Of a DNA stretch of 6,995 nucleotides, positions 6,083 through 6,995 are shown in pieces (within the stretch, counting starts at the first letter, position 1; each line of letters starts with the position of its first letter). The DNA comes from Thermoplasmata archaeon (GTDB lineage: Archaea; Thermoplasmatota; Thermoplasmata; Lutacidiplasmatales; UBA184), in assembly GCA_022749905.1 (NCBI GenBank), contig JAKIWU010000072.1:1-6995 (forward strand), given 5' to 3'. The translations under genes were made by a program, and so were the position numbers. The notes below the pieces were generated by a model, which was not told the origin of the DNA, searched no databases, and saw only the letters and a program-made list of their open reading frames with translations.

Positions 6083-6091
6083 GCCGTTAAG
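6083..6091 (+). promoter_or_regulatory. Candidate promoter of the ferredoxin gene
   Basis: GCCGTTAAG (6083-6091) shares AGCCGTTAA (6082-6090) with the box before the ATP synthase genes. Its TTAA centre is 40 bases before the ferredoxin ATG, giving an expected leader of about 10-15 bases. A small inverted repeat, GACG (6091-6094) and CGTC (6102-6105), follows directly and might be an operator, but is short enough to be chance. Confidence 0.5.
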
Positions 6092-6128
6092 ACGGTCGAA
6101 ACGTCCGAGGCGCGAGAACGGACGCACC

Positions 6129-6407
6129 ATGGTCCAAGTCGATATTGACCTCGGAAAGTGCACCGGATGCGCCCATTGCCGGGACGTCTGCCCGGTCAAC
6201 GTCTTTGAGCTCAAGCCCCGGGACCAGTTCCCGGACGTGACCGATGACCCGGGGGTGGCGGCGAAGTTCCAGTTCCGCGGCGAGAAGTCGGTCGCGGTGA
6301 ACGGCCCGGAGTGCATCGTCTGCGAGGCGTGCCTGTTCGAGTGCGAAGGGGAGTGCATCCTGATCACCGACGACGAGGGCCACGTCCACCACTCGACGTA
6401 CAAGTAA
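6129..6407 (+). CDS. Ferredoxin with two [4Fe-4S] cluster motifs
   Basis: This 92-residue cytoplasmic electron carrier starts MVQVDIDLGKCTGC. The first cluster motif is C11-X2-C14-X2-C17-X3-C21-P, and the second C62-X2-C65-X2-C68-X3-C72. In the second the usual Pro after the last Cys is Glu73, and a further Cys, C76, follows. Between the motifs about 40 residues are inserted (roughly 22-61), longer than in minimal clostridial ferredoxins and including FPDVTDDPG, so this is a bacterial/archaeal 'FdxA-like' or polyferredoxin-subunit-like form. Partner enzymes cannot be named from the neighbours; low-potential partners such as 2-oxoacid oxidoreductases are typical of archaea. I chose the ATG at 6129: the frame is open to 6042, but the added residues are Arg-rich and the promoter box lies inside them. 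Its own promoter suggests a single-gene transcript. Confidence 0.93.
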   Translation: MVQVDIDLGKCTGCAHCRDVCPVNVFELKPRDQFPDVTDDPGVAAKFQFRGEKSVAVNGPECIVCEACLFECEGECILITDDEGHVHHSTYK

Positions 6408-6481
6408 CCCGGCGAATCGTTTCGCGGCGCGTCGGGCCGATCTCCGAGCGTCGTCCGGCCCTCGAGGAAATTCCGCCGAGT

Positions 6482-6493
6482 AGCCGTTAAATA
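6482..6493 (+). promoter_or_regulatory. Candidate promoter of the ATP synthase F-A genes
   Basis: AGCCGTTAAATA (6482-6493) has the clearest TATA-like core in the window, TTAAATA. Its centre is 29 bases before the subunit F GTG, implying a leaderless or nearly leaderless mRNA. A GAGAGAGGA purine tract (6507-6515) just before the GTG could serve as a ribosome binding site only if transcription starts a little earlier than that spacing suggests. Confidence 0.6.
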
Positions 6494-6518
6494 GACAGGG
6501 AGGCCGCGAGAGAGGACC

Positions 6519-6857
6519 GTGTCCGGGGCGGAACTCGAGCCGGGCGGTACCCTCGTTCTCGGGGAGCGGGAGCTCGCGATCGGCTTCCGGCTCATCGGCA
6601 TGCAGGACGTCCGTGAGACGACCCCCGAGACCGCCGCTGCGCTCTTCCAGAGCGCGATGACCGAGGCGCGGCACAGCCTCGTGATCGCGAGCCAATCGGT
6701 CCAGAAGGCCCTGAGCGAAAGCCAACGGGCCCATGCCGAGGCCTCCCTGAAACCGCTCGTGGTCTTCGTTCCGCCCCCTACGGGCTCGTACGAGATTGAG
6801 AGCATCGACGCGCTCGCGAAGCGGATCCTCGGCGTTTCGCTCACGATCCCGAAGTGA
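6519..6857 (+). CDS. atpF: A/V-type ATP synthase subunit F
   Basis: This 112-residue protein is the small central-stalk subunit of the archaeal A-type ATP synthase; it sits on the rotor with subunit D and reports rotation state. The N-terminal Rossmann-like half reads [17 protein letters not shown], with the family signature GFRLxG at 22-27. It is followed by SLVIASQSV (the 'diaiiliteeia' strand) and [16 protein letters not shown] (the 'p.vv.IPs..g' strand). The end [12 protein letters not shown] matches the last helix. About ten residues precede the usual start of the family, so a slightly later start is possible, but no better codon is present and GTG 6519 has a purine tract upstream. Subunit A follows after seven bases, as usual in archaea. 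What precedes it is a promoter and a ferredoxin gene, not subunit C. Confidence 0.94.
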   Translation: MSGAELEPGGTLVLGERELAIGFRLIGMQDVRETTPETAAALFQSAMTEARHSLVIASQSVQKALSESQRAHAEASLKPLVVFVPPPTGSYEIESIDALAKRILGVSLTIPK

Positions 6858-6864
6858 GGCGATA

Positions 6865-6995
6865 GTGGGCGTCGTCGCCAGGGTCTCCGGTCCGGTCGTC
6901 CTCGCCGAGGGGTTGCCCGGCGCGAAGATGTACGACGTCGTGCGCGTCGGCGAGCTCGGGCTCGTCGGCGAGATCATCCGGCTCGTCGGCGAGAC
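6865..6995 (+). CDS. atpA: A/V-type ATP synthase subunit A (catalytic), N-terminal part
   Basis: The first 43 residues of the catalytic, nucleotide-binding subunit are present; the gene runs off the window. The sequence [19 protein letters not shown] then [20 protein letters not shown] matches the N-terminal beta-barrel of archaeal A subunits (typically 'G.ivrvsGPvVvAegm.gakMyevVrVG..gLiGEiIrl'). The Walker A region lies outside. The GTG at 6865 is preceded by GAGGCGAT (6856-6863), a good Shine-Dalgarno match. The seven-base gap from subunit F and the good ribosome binding site indicate co-transcription with F. Confidence 0.95.
   Translation, partial: MGVVARVSGPVVLAEGLPGAKMYDVVRVGELGLVGEIIRLVGE

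Noticed and set aside
6042..6128. Upstream start of the ferredoxin at 6042
   Set aside because: It would add 29 Arg-rich residues and place the promoter box inside the gene; the ferredoxin fold begins right after ATG 6129.
6434..6461. GGGCCG/CGGCCC stem after the ferredoxin gene as a terminator
   Set aside because: The loop is 16 bases, no T-run follows, and archaeal terminators are mainly T-rich; such stems are common by chance here.
6087..6977. A 296-residue minus-strand frame across the ferredoxin and ATP synthase genes
   Set aside because: It is antisense to two confidently identified genes and has no recognisable domain.
6946..6993. GTCGGCGAG three times in 48 bases near the window end
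   Set aside because: It encodes Val-Gly-Glu three times in the conserved N-terminus of ATP synthase subunit A, where the family has similar VGE/IGE steps.

Overview
The window is high-GC archaeal chromosome. Two markers place it in Archaea: a complete ribosomal protein L37e gene (a family absent from bacteria) and the start of an A/V-type ATP synthase operon (subunits F and A). Short TTAA-centred boxes lie 29-45 bases upstream of several start codons, which fits archaeal TATA promoters with short leaders. The GC-rich, arginine-heavy and lysine-poor coding suggests an uncultured GC-rich lineage. A Thermoplasmatota relative is my guess, but nothing here proves the phylum.

Layout. (1) 1-785, + strand: C-terminal part of an FtsX/MacB-type ABC transporter permease, cut by the window edge. 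(2) 786-1101, + strand: a leader with a perfect 10-bp palindrome beside a TTAAT box, a possible 24-codon leader ORF and a GC hairpin, then the 53-residue L37e gene. (3) 1098-5687, - strand: four tightly packed genes, probably one operon. In transcription order they are a large HEAT-repeat protein, a GT-B glycosyltransferase-like protein, a protein resembling M29 aminopeptidases, and an Aag/MPG-family 3-methyladenine DNA glycosylase. The last of these meets L37e tail to tail, sharing the bases CTAG as two stop codons. (4) 5735-6407, + strand: a small zinc-ribbon protein divergent from the HEAT gene, then an 8Fe ferredoxin with its own promoter. (5) 6482-6995, + strand: a promoter followed at once by ATP synthase subunits F and A; A runs off the window.

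How the genes relate. The F-A pair is the catalytic/rotor part of the A-type ATP synthase. Here its transcription seems to begin at F, with a ferredoxin where subunits E and C often lie. The minus-strand operon joins genes with no obvious shared pathway (protein scaffold, sugar transfer, peptidase-like fold, DNA base-excision repair). Its most unusual member is the M29-like protein. By comparison with the family motifs as I remember them, it appears to have lost all the metal-binding residues, and its reading frame has no ATG, GTG or TTG ahead of its conserved N-terminal region. I found no CRISPR array, transposon, tRNA or rRNA.
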